This document shows positions 37,294-48,540 of a stretch of DNA of 64,000 nt, piece after piece. The notes beneath the pieces were generated by a model, which was not told where the DNA came from, did no database searches, and saw only the letters and a list, made by a program, of their open reading frames with translations. The DNA is from an uncultured Lachnospiraceae bacterium (GTDB lineage: Bacteria; Bacillota; Clostridia; Lachnospirales; Lachnospiraceae). The stretch covers positions 60,328 through 124,327 of the forward strand of contig CATOPL010000009.1 in the NCBI GenBank assembly GCA_951802115.1, read 5' to 3'. The position numbers and the translations under genes are program-made. Numbering within the stretch: the stretch's first letter is position 1; each line of letters starts with the position of its first letter.

Positions 37294-38916
<1,623 letters not shown>

Positions 38917-39020
38917 TCAGTTCCTCCTGTTATCATTGTTGCATCTGTACGCCGTTCCCTTTTACCCAGAAACACCCGTGGCTGTACAATGCTGTTTTCT
39001 TAATACGATTTTATAAAAGC

Positions 39021-39367
<347 letters not shown>

Positions 39368-39379
39368 TCTCTGGATATT

Positions 39380-39408
39380 ATATTAGTACGTGAATAAGGA
39401 ATTGTCAA
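39380..39408 (-). promoter_or_regulatory. Promoter of groES-groL
   Basis: On the minus strand: TTGACA (39403-39408), 17-bp spacer, TAATAT (39380-39385), with the CIRCE element immediately downstream. Confidence 0.75.
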
Positions 39409-39434
39409 TGGGAAAATTTTGTTTTTTTTAATTT

Positions 39435-40238
39435 TTAGTATTTCTTTATAATTTTCATATCCGTTTTATGATTCTGCAGCCGCTCCAGTTCCTCGAACAC
39501 ACAATCGTTCAGTACCCGGATACTGGTTCCTTTCATACCCGAAGAGCGGGATTCAATGACTCCGGCGCTCTCAAATTTTCTAAGTGCGTTGACAATCACG
39601 GAACGGGTAATCCCCGCTCTGTCAGCGATCTTGCTCGCCACCAGCGTGCACTCATCTCCTTTCATCTCCTGAAAGATTAGAAAGATCGCTTCCAGCTCTG
39701 TTGCTGACAGAGTACCGACTGCCGACTGCACAATCTGTCTTCTGCGTTCTTCCTCCGCATTTTCCTCGTGTACGGAACGCATCATTTCCAGCCCTACGAC
39801 TGCAGTCCCATATTCGCTCAGAATAATATCATCAATGTCATAATCATCTTCATATTTATATAAAAATAATGTGCCAAGCCGTTCTCCCGCAATGTCAATG
39901 GGCGTAACCAGCGCCTGATAACTCCTGACATTTTCCACTTCAAAGCCCAGTGTGCGCAGATTTACATTTTCCTGCGTAGACAGAATTCCCAGAAGCCGTT
40001 CATTCAAAAGCGGATCAATCCTGCTGCCTACCTGCTCCGCAATCAGCTCATGAATCTCCTGTACACCTTCGCACCGGCTGCTTCCCAGCACTTTTCCCTT
40101 TCTGCTGATCACAAGCACATTCGACAGCAGAATCTCTGACAATATTTTACAAATATCATTAAAAACCACTTTACTGGAACTGTTATTATGCAATAGCCTG
40201 TTGATTTTTCTCGTTTTATCCAATAATTGTACGCTCAT
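39435..40238 (-). CDS. codY: GTP-sensing transcriptional regulator CodY
   Basis: The 267-residue protein has an N-terminal GAF domain that binds branched-chain amino acids (SVQLLDKTRKINRLLH at the start) and a C-terminal winged helix (ASKIADRAGITRSVIVNALRK, about 200-225; quoted in part). CodY represses stationary-phase and amino-acid genes when GTP and branched-chain amino acids are high. ATG 40238 has GGAGATGG upstream. It is downstream of topA, as in Bacillus, but the intervening codV-clpQY genes are missing here. Confidence 0.95.
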   Translation of the reverse strand: MSVQLLDKTRKINRLLHNNSSSKVVFNDICKILSEILLSNVLVISRKGKVLGSSRCEGVQEIHELIAEQVGSRIDPLLNERLLGILSTQENVNLRTLGFEVENVRSYQALVTPIDIAGERLGTLFLYKYEDDYDIDDIILSEYGTAVVGLEMMRSVHEENAEEERRRQIVQSAVGTLSATELEAIFLIFQEMKGDECTLVASKIADRAGITRSVIVNALRKFESAGVIESRSSGMKGTSIRVLNDCVFEELERLQNHKTDMKIIKKY

Positions 40239-40396
40239 CTTACCATCTCCTGTCTGAAATCCCACAGCAGCCGTTCTTCTGCCGCCGGCAGAATATGCCG
40301 GCATATATGTCTGATTTGCTGTCAACGGGAACAAAGTGCAGCCGCAAACGCAGCTGCACTTTGGATATTAGCATAATATCTGACAGAATTCAATTC

Positions 40397-42409
40397 CTAT
40401 TTTGAATTCTCTGTCTCTTTTTCTTTCTTTTCCGCTTCCGGTTTTTTCCAGGAAATAAAGTCACATTCCGGATAGCCTTCACAGCTGTAAAACTTTCGCC
40501 CTTTGGTAGAACGTCTGAGCACGATCTCTTTTCCGCACTGAGGACACGCTACGCCTATTTTCTCCAGATACGGCTTCGTGTTCCTGCAATCCGGAAATCC
40601 CGGACATGCCAGAAATTTTCCATGAGGACCATATTTGATCACCATATATTTCCCGCACTGCTCACAGACCACATCGCTGACTTCATCTGCAATCTGGACT
40701 TTCTGAAGTTCCTCCTCCGCACGGCATACCGCTTCGTTCAGATCCGGATAAAAATTGCTGACCACAGTCTTCCAGCCCACTTTTCCTTCTTCTACCATAT
40801 CAAGAAGTGATTCCACATTGACTGTAAAATCCGTCTCCACAATACTGGGAAAAGCCTGTTTCATCATGTGGTTTACGACTTCGCCGATCTCGGTCAGGTA
40901 CAGATTTCTTCCCTCTTTCGCCACATAACGCCGAGCAATGATTGTACTGATCGTCGGCGCATAAGTACTGGGCCTTCCAATTCCCAGCTCCTCCAGAGTT
41001 TTTACGAGCGCCGCTTCTGTATAGTGCGCCGGCGGCTGCGTAAAATGCTGTTTGTCATCCAGATCTTTCAGCGTGAGCACCGAATCCTTGCCAATCGCTT
41101 TTACCAGCGTGGCGTCTTTACTCTTCTCTTCCTCATCCTGCACATAAACCGACATAAATCCGTCAAATGCAACCGTGGATGCCGCCACGGTAAACCGGTA
41201 TCCGCCGCCGTCGATCTTTACGGACGTCGTGTGATATCTGGCATCTGCCATACGGCTTGCCGTAAAACGTTTCCAGATAAGCTGATACAGGCGGAACTGA
41301 TCCCTGGACAAAGACTCTTTTAGTGACGCCGGAGTACGCCTGATGTCTGTCGGCCGGATCGCCTCATGAGCATCCTGTATCTTTTTATCCGACTCTTTCT
41401 TCGCTCCGCTTTTTCCCTGCGGAAGATAGGCTTCCCCGTACGTTTCCCCGATATAGGAAGCTGCCGCCTCGGCTGCCTCATCCGAAATACGGGTAGAATC
41501 GGTACGCAGATAGGTGATGATTCCGACCGTCCCCTGTCCTTCAATATCTATGCCTTCATAAAGCTGCTGAGCAAGACGCATGGTTTTGGAAGTAGAAAAA
41601 TTCAGAACTTTTGATGCCTCCTGCTGCAAAGTACTGGTCGTAAAAGGCTGCGGAGCTTTTTTGACCCGTTCCTTATTTTTAACCTCTGTCACAGCATATT
41701 GTGCTTCCCTTACCCCCTTAAGAATCTCATCCATCTCTTCCCGAGAGTGAATCTCCAGCTTCTCGGTAGTTGTCCCGTAAAATTTGGCAGAAAGAGGCTT
41801 TTTCTCTCCTTGTACATCAAAATCGGCTTCCAGAGTCCAGTATTCTTCCGCTACAAATGCATTGATCTCCTCTTCCCTATCCGCCACCAGCCGAAGAGCC
41901 ACCGACTGCACTCTGCCCGCACTCAGTCCCCTTTTAACTTTTGCCCACAAAATAGGACTGATCCGGTATCCTACCATGCGGTCCAGCATCCTTCTCGCCT
42001 GCTGAGCATCCACCAGATCCTGGTTAATTCCCCGCGCATGCCGGATAGATTCCTTCACTGCCGTTTTTGTGATCTCGTTAAAAGTGATCCGATACATTTT
42101 CTTATCATCCAGGTTCAGCGCCTTTGACAAATGCCAGGAAATCGCCTCCCCCTCACGGTCCGGGTCTGTTGCCAGATAAACTTTATCGGCTTTTTTCGCT
42201 TCCTTACGAAGCTTTGCCAGAATATCTCCCTTCCCGCGAATCGTAATATATTTTGGTTCATAATCATGTTCCGCATCAAAACCAAGCTGACTTTTTGGCA
42301 AATCCCTCACATGTCCGTTGGAAGCCAAAACCTCATAATTGGAACCTAAAAATTTCTTAATCGTCTTCACCTTGGCAGGCGACTCCACGATAACAAGATA
42401 TTTTGCCAT
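40397..42409 (-). CDS. topA: DNA topoisomerase I
   Basis: A 670-residue type IA topoisomerase that relaxes negative supercoils. The N-terminal Toprim domain starts YLVIVESPAKVKTIKKFLG and has ATDPDREGEAISWH; the catalytic Tyr lies in TYLRTDSTRIS (about residue 300). Two C-terminal zinc ribbons (CEQCG...CPGFPDC and CPQCG...CEGYPEC) are followed by a Lys/Glu-rich tail. It lies 9 bp after dprA in the same direction. Confidence 0.97.
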   Translation of the reverse strand: MAKYLVIVESPAKVKTIKKFLGSNYEVLASNGHVRDLPKSQLGFDAEHDYEPKYITIRGKGDILAKLRKEAKKADKVYLATDPDREGEAISWHLSKALNLDDKKMYRITFNEITKTAVKESIRHARGINQDLVDAQQARRMLDRMVGYRISPILWAKVKRGLSAGRVQSVALRLVADREEEINAFVAEEYWTLEADFDVQGEKKPLSAKFYGTTTEKLEIHSREEMDEILKGVREAQYAVTEVKNKERVKKAPQPFTTSTLQQEASKVLNFSTSKTMRLAQQLYEGIDIEGQGTVGIITYLRTDSTRISDEAAEAAASYIGETYGEAYLPQGKSGAKKESDKKIQDAHEAIRPTDIRRTPASLKESLSRDQFRLYQLIWKRFTASRMADARYHTTSVKIDGGGYRFTVAASTVAFDGFMSVYVQDEEEKSKDATLVKAIGKDSVLTLKDLDDKQHFTQPPAHYTEAALVKTLEELGIGRPSTYAPTISTIIARRYVAKEGRNLYLTEIGEVVNHMMKQAFPSIVETDFTVNVESLLDMVEEGKVGWKTVVSNFYPDLNEAVCRAEEELQKVQIADEVSDVVCEQCGKYMVIKYGPHGKFLACPGFPDCRNTKPYLEKIGVACPQCGKEIVLRRSTKGRKFYSCEGYPECDFISWKKPEAEKKEKETENSK

Positions 42410-42418
42410 TGGTAGTCC

Positions 42419-43348
42419 TCAATCTGTTCTTACATATTCATTCTTCCGAATCTCTCTGATACAGCCCTTCAGCTCCAGACCGACCAGAAGCGAAAGCACT
42501 TTCTGCGCAGACATCCCTGTCTTATTTATAATCTCCTCCAGAGAAACCGGCTGTAAACGTATCCAACTATACACGATATTCTCATCCTTTGCAAGTAAAA
42601 TTTTCTCCTGCTCCTTGTTTGGTCCGGTATGCAGACCCAGCGCTTCCAGTACCGACTGCGGGCTGTCCGCCAGTCCGGCTCCCTGTCTGATGAGGTTCAA
42701 ACAGCCCCTGCTCAGTTCATCTTTGACCCTTCCGGGAACCGCAAATACATCCTTCCCCTGTTCCAGCGCAAAATCCGCGGTAATCAAAGAGCCGCTTTTT
42801 TCCCGCGCTTCCACCACAAGCACCAGATCCGACAGCCCGCTGATGATTCGATTCCTGGCCGGAAAATATGCCGGTCTGGGCGGGGTTCCGGGCTGCTGCT
42901 CCGACAGGACGCCTCCTCTCTCCTTCAGTTTTTCATACAAGCATCTGTGTCCTGCCGGGTAGCAGACATCTACACCGCAGCCCAGCACCGCAAATGTATC
43001 ACCGCCCGCCTCCAGAGCTCCTTCATGCGCCATGCCGTCAATCCCCCATGCCATCCCGCTGATAATCTGTATCCCTTCACGAGCCAGTACCCGCGCAAAA
43101 GAACGTGCCGTTTCGTCTCCATAGCGACTGGAACACCTGGCTCCGACGACCGCCACCGACGGCCGGTCCGGATCCGGCAGACGTCCTGACACATAAAGTC
43201 CTTTTGGCATTCCTTTGTGAATTTTCAGTCGCTCCGGATACAGCAGATCGCTCTGCCGGATATATTGTATGTCGTTTTTTCCTTCGGCAGTCATATTTCT
43301 TCTATTATTATAGTTCCCGATTCTGTTTTTATGTTTCTTTTTATCCAC
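42419..43348 (-). CDS. dprA: DNA processing protein DprA
   Basis: The 309-residue single-strand DNA-binding protein loads RecA during transformation. The Rossmann-like core has VAVVGARCSSRYG, GCGVDVCYPAGH, PARNRIISGLSD and SGSLITADFALEQG; a C-terminal winged helix (about 255-309) follows. The GTG at 43348 is chosen because GGGGGAGG lies about 8 nt upstream. The N-terminal SAM-like domain found in many DprA proteins is short or missing. It follows comM by 5 bp. Confidence 0.93.
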   Translation of the reverse strand: MDKKKHKNRIGNYNNRRNMTAEGKNDIQYIRQSDLLYPERLKIHKGMPKGLYVSGRLPDPDRPSVAVVGARCSSRYGDETARSFARVLAREGIQIISGMAWGIDGMAHEGALEAGGDTFAVLGCGVDVCYPAGHRCLYEKLKERGGVLSEQQPGTPPRPAYFPARNRIISGLSDLVLVVEAREKSGSLITADFALEQGKDVFAVPGRVKDELSRGCLNLIRQGAGLADSPQSVLEALGLHTGPNKEQEKILLAKDENIVYSWIRLQPVSLEEIINKTGMSAQKVLSLLVGLELKGCIREIRKNEYVRTD

Positions 43349-43353
43349 CGGTT

Positions 43354-44892
43354 TTACCTCCCCCAGAATCTTTGATCCAGAGAACGGTAGCCAATGGCCT
43401 CCAGAAGATGTTCTGCCTGTATCGTATCCACACCTGCCAGATCGGCAATCGTTCTTGCCACTTTTAAAATCCGATGATATGCTCTTGCACTTAACTCCAG
43501 CTTTTCAAACGCCGTCGCCATAAGCGCTTCCTCTTTTTCTCTCAGAGAACAGAACCGCCGGATCGCAGATACCGGGAGCTGGGAATTAAACTGCCAGCCG
43601 CAGTCCTGATACCGTTTCCTTTGAATCTTGTGCGCTGCTTCCACACGGTTTTTAATATCCCAGGAACTTTCATTCTCCCTGATTCCTGTCAATTCTTCAT
43701 ACTCGATTCTGGATGTCTCCACACATATATCGATGCGGTCCAGAAGCGGCCCGGATATCCGATGCAGATACCGCCTGATCTCTCCCGGCAGACAATGACA
43801 CCTCTCCCGGTCCGGATAATAACCGCATTTGCAGGGATTCATGGCTGCAATCATCTGAAAATGCGCAGGAAATACATAAGTACCATTCGCCCGGCTGATC
43901 AGAACCCGTCCTTCTTCCATGGGCTGACGCAGTATCTCCAGCGCATTCCTGGAAAATTCAGGAAGCTCGTCCAGGAAAAGTACTCCTCTTGTGGCAAGAC
44001 TGATTTCTCCTGGTTTTACTTTTCTTCCTCCTCCCGCCAGCGCAATCGCCGACACCGTATGATGCGGAGCGCGAAACGGCCGGGTCTTTATGAGTCCTTT
44101 CTCTTTGGACAGAAGTCCGCAGGCGCTGTACACTTTTGAGATCTCCAGACTCTCCTGAAGCGTCAGAGCGGGCAGAATCGTCGGTATCCGCCTGGCAATC
44201 ATGCTTTTACCAGAACCGGGACTCCCGATCATCAGAAAATTATGCATGCCGGCCGCCGCGATCTCTGCCGCGCGACGCACGCCCTCCTGGCCGTTGATCT
44301 CCCTGAAATCCTCCCGGAAGCCACCTTCTTGTACTGCCCATTCCTCCGGCGGTTCTGCCCGTTTCAGGCATATCTTTGGAGACAAAAGACACTCCAGAAG
44401 CTCCTGAAGCGTTTTCACGCCGACCACTGCAATCCCGCAGACTGCCGCCCCTTCCCCGGCATTTTCCTTGGGCACCAGACACACTTTGCAGCCGAGGTCC
44501 TTTGCCATCATCACACTCTGCAGCACCCCGCTCACCGGTCGGACTTTTCCGTTCAGACCCACTTCCCCGATGATCAGAACCTCTCTGGTATCATCTTCCG
44601 GTATGATTCCCAGTGCCGACAACAGTGCAGCCGCCACCGGAAGGTCAAAGCCTGTCCCTTCTTTTCGGATATGCGCCGGCGACAGATTCACAGTGATCTT
44701 CTTGGCAGGAAAGGGAATATGTATATTGCGCAGAGCTGTACGAACCCTGTCCGCCGCCTCCTTCACTTCCGACGACAGATCGCCCACCATGCAGAACTGG
44801 GGCAGTCCGTCGCAGATATCTGCTTCTACCTGTATCGGATAGGCTTCAATGCCGACGACTGCCGCTGATAATATTGAACTGAACATAATCAC
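43354..44892 (-). CDS. comM: ComM/YifB-family AAA+ ATPase
   Basis: The 512-residue Mg-chelatase-like protein has an N-terminal Lon-protease-like fold (1-170; ADRVRTALRN and PAHIRKEGTGFDLPVA) and an AAA+ core with Walker A GSPGSGKS and Walker B VLFLDELPEF. ComM homologues act as branch-migration helicases in natural transformation. With dprA next door this suggests retained DNA-uptake machinery, though these genes are also kept in non-competent species. Confidence 0.92.
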   Translation of the reverse strand: MIMFSSILSAAVVGIEAYPIQVEADICDGLPQFCMVGDLSSEVKEAADRVRTALRNIHIPFPAKKITVNLSPAHIRKEGTGFDLPVAAALLSALGIIPEDDTREVLIIGEVGLNGKVRPVSGVLQSVMMAKDLGCKVCLVPKENAGEGAAVCGIAVVGVKTLQELLECLLSPKICLKRAEPPEEWAVQEGGFREDFREINGQEGVRRAAEIAAAGMHNFLMIGSPGSGKSMIARRIPTILPALTLQESLEISKVYSACGLLSKEKGLIKTRPFRAPHHTVSAIALAGGGRKVKPGEISLATRGVLFLDELPEFSRNALEILRQPMEEGRVLISRANGTYVFPAHFQMIAAMNPCKCGYYPDRERCHCLPGEIRRYLHRISGPLLDRIDICVETSRIEYEELTGIRENESSWDIKNRVEAAHKIQRKRYQDCGWQFNSQLPVSAIRRFCSLREKEEALMATAFEKLELSARAYHRILKVARTIADLAGVDTIQAEHLLEAIGYRSLDQRFWGR

Positions 44893-44979
44893 TTTCTATG
44901 GAATTGTATTTGGAAAAACCTGCGATACGCATTCCAGATATCAGACGTTCTATGAGTATAGCACACAGATTCCGGGAAA

Positions 44980-45603
44980 TCAATCCCGGAAGTATCCTTT
45001 CAGCCGGTTCAAAGCATTTTTCTCAATTCGGCTGATATACGAACGGGAGATGCCAAGCTTCTGTGCAATCTCTCTCTGTGTATACTCTCTGCCGTGGTAC
45101 AGTCCATAACGCATAATCACAACCTGCCGTTCTCTTTCTGTCAAAACTTTTTCCAGAAGATCATAGACCTTTTTCGTATCATCTTTCAGCCCGATCTGCT
45201 CCAGTGCCGGTGGTTCTTTGCTTTCCATGATATCCAGAAGCTGGATCTCATTTCCTTCCTTGTCTGTACCGATCGGTTCATAATAAGACGATTCCCGCTG
45301 CAACTTTTTCTTTACCCTCATATACATAAGGATTTCGTTTTCCACACATCTTGCCGCGTACGTTGCCAGTTTGCTTGCCTTTTCATGGTCAAAGGTGTCC
45401 ACTGCCTTGATCAGTCCGATGGTTCCTATGGAAATCAGTTCCTCCATATCATCCTCTGCTGACTGGTACTTTTTCACAATATGGGCTACAAGGCGCAGAT
45501 TATATTCGATCAGAATCTGACGTGCCTCTTCGTCCCCTCCCTTATACCTCACCAAACAATCTTTCTCTTCTTCCGCCGTAAGAGGTTTCGGAAAAGCCTT
45601 CAA
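44980..45603 (-). CDS. sigK: Sporulation sigma factor SigK
   Basis: The 207-residue sigma-70-type factor contains FPKPLTAEEE at its start, region 2 (NLRLVAHIVKKY ... GLIKAVDTFDHEKASKLATYAARC) and region 4 (YTQREIAQKLGISRSYISRIEK). These features match SigK, the late mother-cell factor. It starts at TTG 45603, with GAGGTG 8 nt upstream, in line with low expression. The coding region is unbroken, so no skin element interrupts it here. It is good evidence that the organism is from a sporulating lineage. Confidence 0.88.
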   Translation of the reverse strand: MKAFPKPLTAEEEKDCLVRYKGGDEEARQILIEYNLRLVAHIVKKYQSAEDDMEELISIGTIGLIKAVDTFDHEKASKLATYAARCVENEILMYMRVKKKLQRESSYYEPIGTDKEGNEIQLLDIMESKEPPALEQIGLKDDTKKVYDLLEKVLTERERQVVIMRYGLYHGREYTQREIAQKLGISRSYISRIEKNALNRLKGYFRD

Positions 45604-45690
45604 AAAAAGACACCTCAGTGGATATTTAATACATCTTATGTAAAAATCCCACGAAAGTGCCTTTCCACTTCTAATTTGACTTAAGGATTG

Positions 45691-46920
45691 CTAGTCCTTG
45701 CGCCGCAGAAGGTCCATCTTCCCCGGCGCCTGCGTAAGTTTCACCCACAGAACCTGCTTCGGGCAGGTCGCGCTCTCCTGATAGTGACCGCTCTGTGCGT
45801 CCTGAATACTCTCCACACTTACCTCCAGATCCGTACCGTCCGGCTTCATGATCTCTATATTCTCACCTGCAGAAAATATACTGCGCTGTCCGACCATACA
45901 ACGTCCTTCTGTGTCTGTTTCAGCTGCAATACCGAGGTATGTATAACCTTTACTGTATCTGTTATAATCGCAAATCTGCGTGTGTTCCTCTGACTGCCCA
46001 TAGAAAAAGCCCGTCGTGAATCTGCGGCATGCACATCCTGCAACCTGCTCCTGGTACCAGTGCATATGTGCCCGATACAGGGCCGGATCTTCTGCATAAT
46101 CATCCAATGCTCTGCGATAAGCACGCGTTACAATCGCCGTATACAGCGCATCCTCTGCCCTCCCCCCAATCTTCAGACAGTCCACACCTGCTGCAATCAG
46201 ATCAGGAATGTGCTCCACCATGCACAGATCCCGGGAATTAAAAATGTAAGTACCTCTGTCATTTTCATAGACCGGCATATATTCTCCCGGACGCGTCTCT
46301 TCCTCCATCGCATATTCCTGACGACAGGAATGAGCACATGCATCCCGGCTGCCGTCTTTTTCTGCCAGATAATTTCTCAGCAGATATCTGCCCGAATAGG
46401 AGATACACATGGCCCCGTGAACGTTCGCTTCTATTTCCAGTCCTTCCACAACCTGCTCCCTGATCTTTCTGATCTCCTCAAGCGAAAGCTCCTGGCCTGC
46501 CGCCACTCTTTTGGCGCCCTGTTCCTGCCAGAAGCAAAAGATTCTGTAGTTTACATTGTTTGCCTGGGCAGCAATATGAATATCGATTTCAGGCCATACT
46601 TCACGGGCTGTTAAAAACATCCCCGGATCGGCAATGATCAGTGCATCCGGATCAATCTTTTTCAATGTTTCCAAATAAAACCGGGCAGCATGAATATCGC
46701 TGTTATGCGCCAGAATATCAACGGCGACATAAACTTTTGCTCCCCGGTCATGAGCAAAACAGATGCCTTCCGCCATTTCTTCCAGAGAAAACTCCCCGTC
46801 TTCAGCGCAAAGTCCGCAGGGTCCACCGCCGATACAGACTGCATCGGCCCCGAAAGTCACCGCCGTTTTTAATACTTCCAGGCTTCCTGCCGGGATCACA
46901 AGTTCCGGATGTCTGTTCAT
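45691..46920 (-). CDS. U32-family peptidase / tRNA hydroxylation-type protein
   Basis: The 409-residue protein starts PELVIPAGSLEVLKTAVTFGADAVCIGG, the U32 family core (quoted in part), and contains EANVHGAMCISYSGRYLL and a following Cys cluster CAHSCRQEY that can hold an Fe-S centre. Homologues include YrrO and TrhP-type proteins needed for 5-hydroxyuridine in tRNA. It follows the O-methyltransferase gene by 14 bp, the same pairing as yrrM-yrrN-yrrO in Bacillus, where the methyltransferase acts on the hydroxylated uridine. Confidence 0.88.
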   Translation of the reverse strand: MNRHPELVIPAGSLEVLKTAVTFGADAVCIGGGPCGLCAEDGEFSLEEMAEGICFAHDRGAKVYVAVDILAHNSDIHAARFYLETLKKIDPDALIIADPGMFLTAREVWPEIDIHIAAQANNVNYRIFCFWQEQGAKRVAAGQELSLEEIRKIREQVVEGLEIEANVHGAMCISYSGRYLLRNYLAEKDGSRDACAHSCRQEYAMEEETRPGEYMPVYENDRGTYIFNSRDLCMVEHIPDLIAAGVDCLKIGGRAEDALYTAIVTRAYRRALDDYAEDPALYRAHMHWYQEQVAGCACRRFTTGFFYGQSEEHTQICDYNRYSKGYTYLGIAAETDTEGRCMVGQRSIFSAGENIEIMKPDGTDLEVSVESIQDAQSGHYQESATCPKQVLWVKLTQAPGKMDLLRRKD

Positions 46921-46934
46921 ATTCTTTCTGCTCC

Positions 46935-47591
46935 TTATTCCGGCCTGTTCTGATTTTTCACGCTTACTGTCACACCGTCGCCTGTCGTCAAGACAGCCGT
47001 TGTAAGCTCTTTACAGTGGGTCAGCGTGTATAAATATTCCCGCATCCTTGCATGGATTGTCCGGTTTCTGCGCTCAACTGCAAAACGGGATTCTATAATA
47101 TCTCCATCCTGAAGCACGTTGTCCGATACCAGTATTCCGCCCGGCCGCAGCAGACGAAGTATTTCGGGCAGATATCCCGGATACTGTCCTTTTGCCGCAT
47201 CCACAAAAACGAAATCATACGTTTTTTCCAGACTCCGTAAAATCTCCGCGGCATCCCCCTCCAGAAGTATAATATCATCCGCCTTCCCTGCAAGCGAAAA
47301 ATTTTCTCTTGCAAACGGAATTCGTTTTTGATATTTTTCAATCGTGGTAATATGACATCCATCCGGTGCATACTCACTCATCAAAAGAGCCGAGAATCCC
47401 ACAGCCGTTCCAATCTCCAGGATTTTCATCGGCCGGTATGCTGTTACCAGAAATCGCAGCAGACTCTGCGTTTCTTTTCGAACGATCGGCACTCCTGATT
47501 GCAAGGCTGCTTTTTCCACCCTGTCCAGAAGCTCTGTATTACCCGGATACAGAGAATTGATATAGGCTGTCATCCGTTCCTCTGTAATCAT
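46935..47591 (-). CDS. trmR: SAM-dependent O-methyltransferase (YrrM/TrmR type)
   Basis: The 218-residue class I methyltransferase has motif I ILEIGTAVGFSALLM (about 58-72), acidic motif II TIEKYQ and FVFVDAAKGQYP, as in the O-methyltransferase 3 family. Bacillus YrrM (TrmR) makes 5-methoxyuridine at tRNA position 34. Its start overlaps the previous gene by 4 bp and the U32 gene follows at 14 bp, supporting a shared tRNA modification role. Confidence 0.82.
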   Translation of the reverse strand: MITEERMTAYINSLYPGNTELLDRVEKAALQSGVPIVRKETQSLLRFLVTAYRPMKILEIGTAVGFSALLMSEYAPDGCHITTIEKYQKRIPFARENFSLAGKADDIILLEGDAAEILRSLEKTYDFVFVDAAKGQYPGYLPEILRLLRPGGILVSDNVLQDGDIIESRFAVERRNRTIHARMREYLYTLTHCKELTTAVLTTGDGVTVSVKNQNRPE

Positions 47592-47980
47592 TCTTCTTTG
47601 TCCTCATCCTCTTCTTCCACCTCGCCCGCCATAACCTTCATGAGTTCTTTCGGCGTCATGGATGTATTCAGAATATATTCGCCCGGTTTTAAACTGTCCT
47701 CATATTTATTGATCTTCAGCTGAATCTGAAAAATATCCGCACTATGAACCAATCCTCTGCGCTCCAAAAGCTGCGCGGTTTCTTTGACCGACATATCACT
47801 GGTCAATGTCACTTTCAGATCCCTGCCCGGTTCAGGCTCTGCCGCCATATCCGCTACAATACTGTAACCGCAGTTGTACGCATACTCTCCCAGTTTATAG
47901 ATACCTACAATAACCAGTACAACAATGGAAGTCCTTAAAAGGAACAGTCCAACTGACAGCATTACCTTTTGTACATTCAT
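47588..47980 (-). CDS. Short MltG-like membrane protein without the catalytic domain
   Basis: The 130-residue protein has one membrane segment (about 8-28) followed by a small extracytoplasmic domain: VTLTSDMSVKETAQLLERRGLVHSADIFQ is the N-terminal subdomain of the MltG (YceG-like) endolytic transglycosylase, and SLKPGEYILNTSMTPKELMKVM is its following hinge. The catalytic domain (about 200 more residues, with the Glu) is missing; the protein ends in an acidic tail EVEEEDEDKEE. The position matches yrrL in Bacillus. It may be a regulatory remnant. Good AAGGAG site, ATGA overlaps on both sides. Confidence 0.75.
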   Translation of the reverse strand: MNVQKVMLSVGLFLLRTSIVVLVIVGIYKLGEYAYNCGYSIVADMAAEPEPGRDLKVTLTSDMSVKETAQLLERRGLVHSADIFQIQLKINKYEDSLKPGEYILNTSMTPKELMKVMAGEVEEEDEDKEE

Positions 47981-48162
47981 GATCGTGTCTCCTTATTTCC
48001 GGAAAAATCAATGGCTCTGCCACAGGCAGCAACACATGTGATCTTTATTCCGTTCTGTATGAAATATGCACCGCCGCACACAAAATCTTTGGCACATTCA
48101 TCTGACGTCTGTCCCGCAGTCTGCCCGGCCCCGGCTGCGGGATTCTGTACCACCTGATACAT
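47977..48162 (-). CDS. Possible small Cys-containing protein
   Basis: A 61-residue frame fits exactly between ylbF and the MltG-like gene: it starts 2 nt after the ylbF stop and its TGA overlaps the next ATG. It contains Cys at 23, 29, 43 and 47. No clear ribosome site precedes it, so it would depend on translational coupling. No family is recognised. Gene-like packing supports it; the missing ribosome site argues against. Confidence 0.4.
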   Translation of the reverse strand: MYQVVQNPAAGAGQTAGQTSDECAKDFVCGGAYFIQNGIKITCVAACGRAIDFSGNKETRS

Positions 48163-48164
48163 TT

Positions 48165-48491
48165 TCAGATCATAAGATCTACGACACCTGTAATTCTTGC
48201 ATTAATCTCCTGCAGAATACGACACATCCTCAGCTCATATTCCAGATACTGCGCCACTACCGGATTTCGTCTGAATTCTTTATATTGAGCCGAAAACTCC
48301 TCCAGCCGTTCATACAGATCCTCTGTGTCACCGCTCTGAAGTTCATAATTTTTCCAACAGTATTCCCGGATCTTCTCTGCCAGTCCAGGTACCTTTTGTA
48401 CTTCCCGTTCCGCCTCCTGAAAGTTCTGATATTCGGCACTTTCCCGGATAGCAGATACTAACTCTTCTACTTTATCTTTGATCGTGTCCAT
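48165..48491 (-). CDS. ylbF: YlbF-family protein
   Basis: The 108-residue, all-helical protein matches the YlbF/YmcA family: an N-terminal helix (VEELVSAIRESAEYQNFQEAE; quoted in part) and a PVVAQYLEYELRMCRILQEIN C-terminus with a conserved Cys. In Bacillus, YlbF, YmcA and YaaT form a complex that tunes RNase Y and developmental decisions. Its position just downstream of the RNase J gene fits a role in RNA processing. Confidence 0.85.
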   Translation of the reverse strand: MDTIKDKVEELVSAIRESAEYQNFQEAEREVQKVPGLAEKIREYCWKNYELQSGDTEDLYERLEEFSAQYKEFRRNPVVAQYLEYELRMCRILQEINARITGVVDLMI

Positions 48492-48540
48492 TTTCTCTCA
48501 CTTCCATTTATTAAATTGAGTGCCTGGTGTTTTCTTTTCC

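Noticed and set aside
44980..45603. Skin-type element in sigK
   Set aside because: The SigK reading frame is continuous and of normal length.
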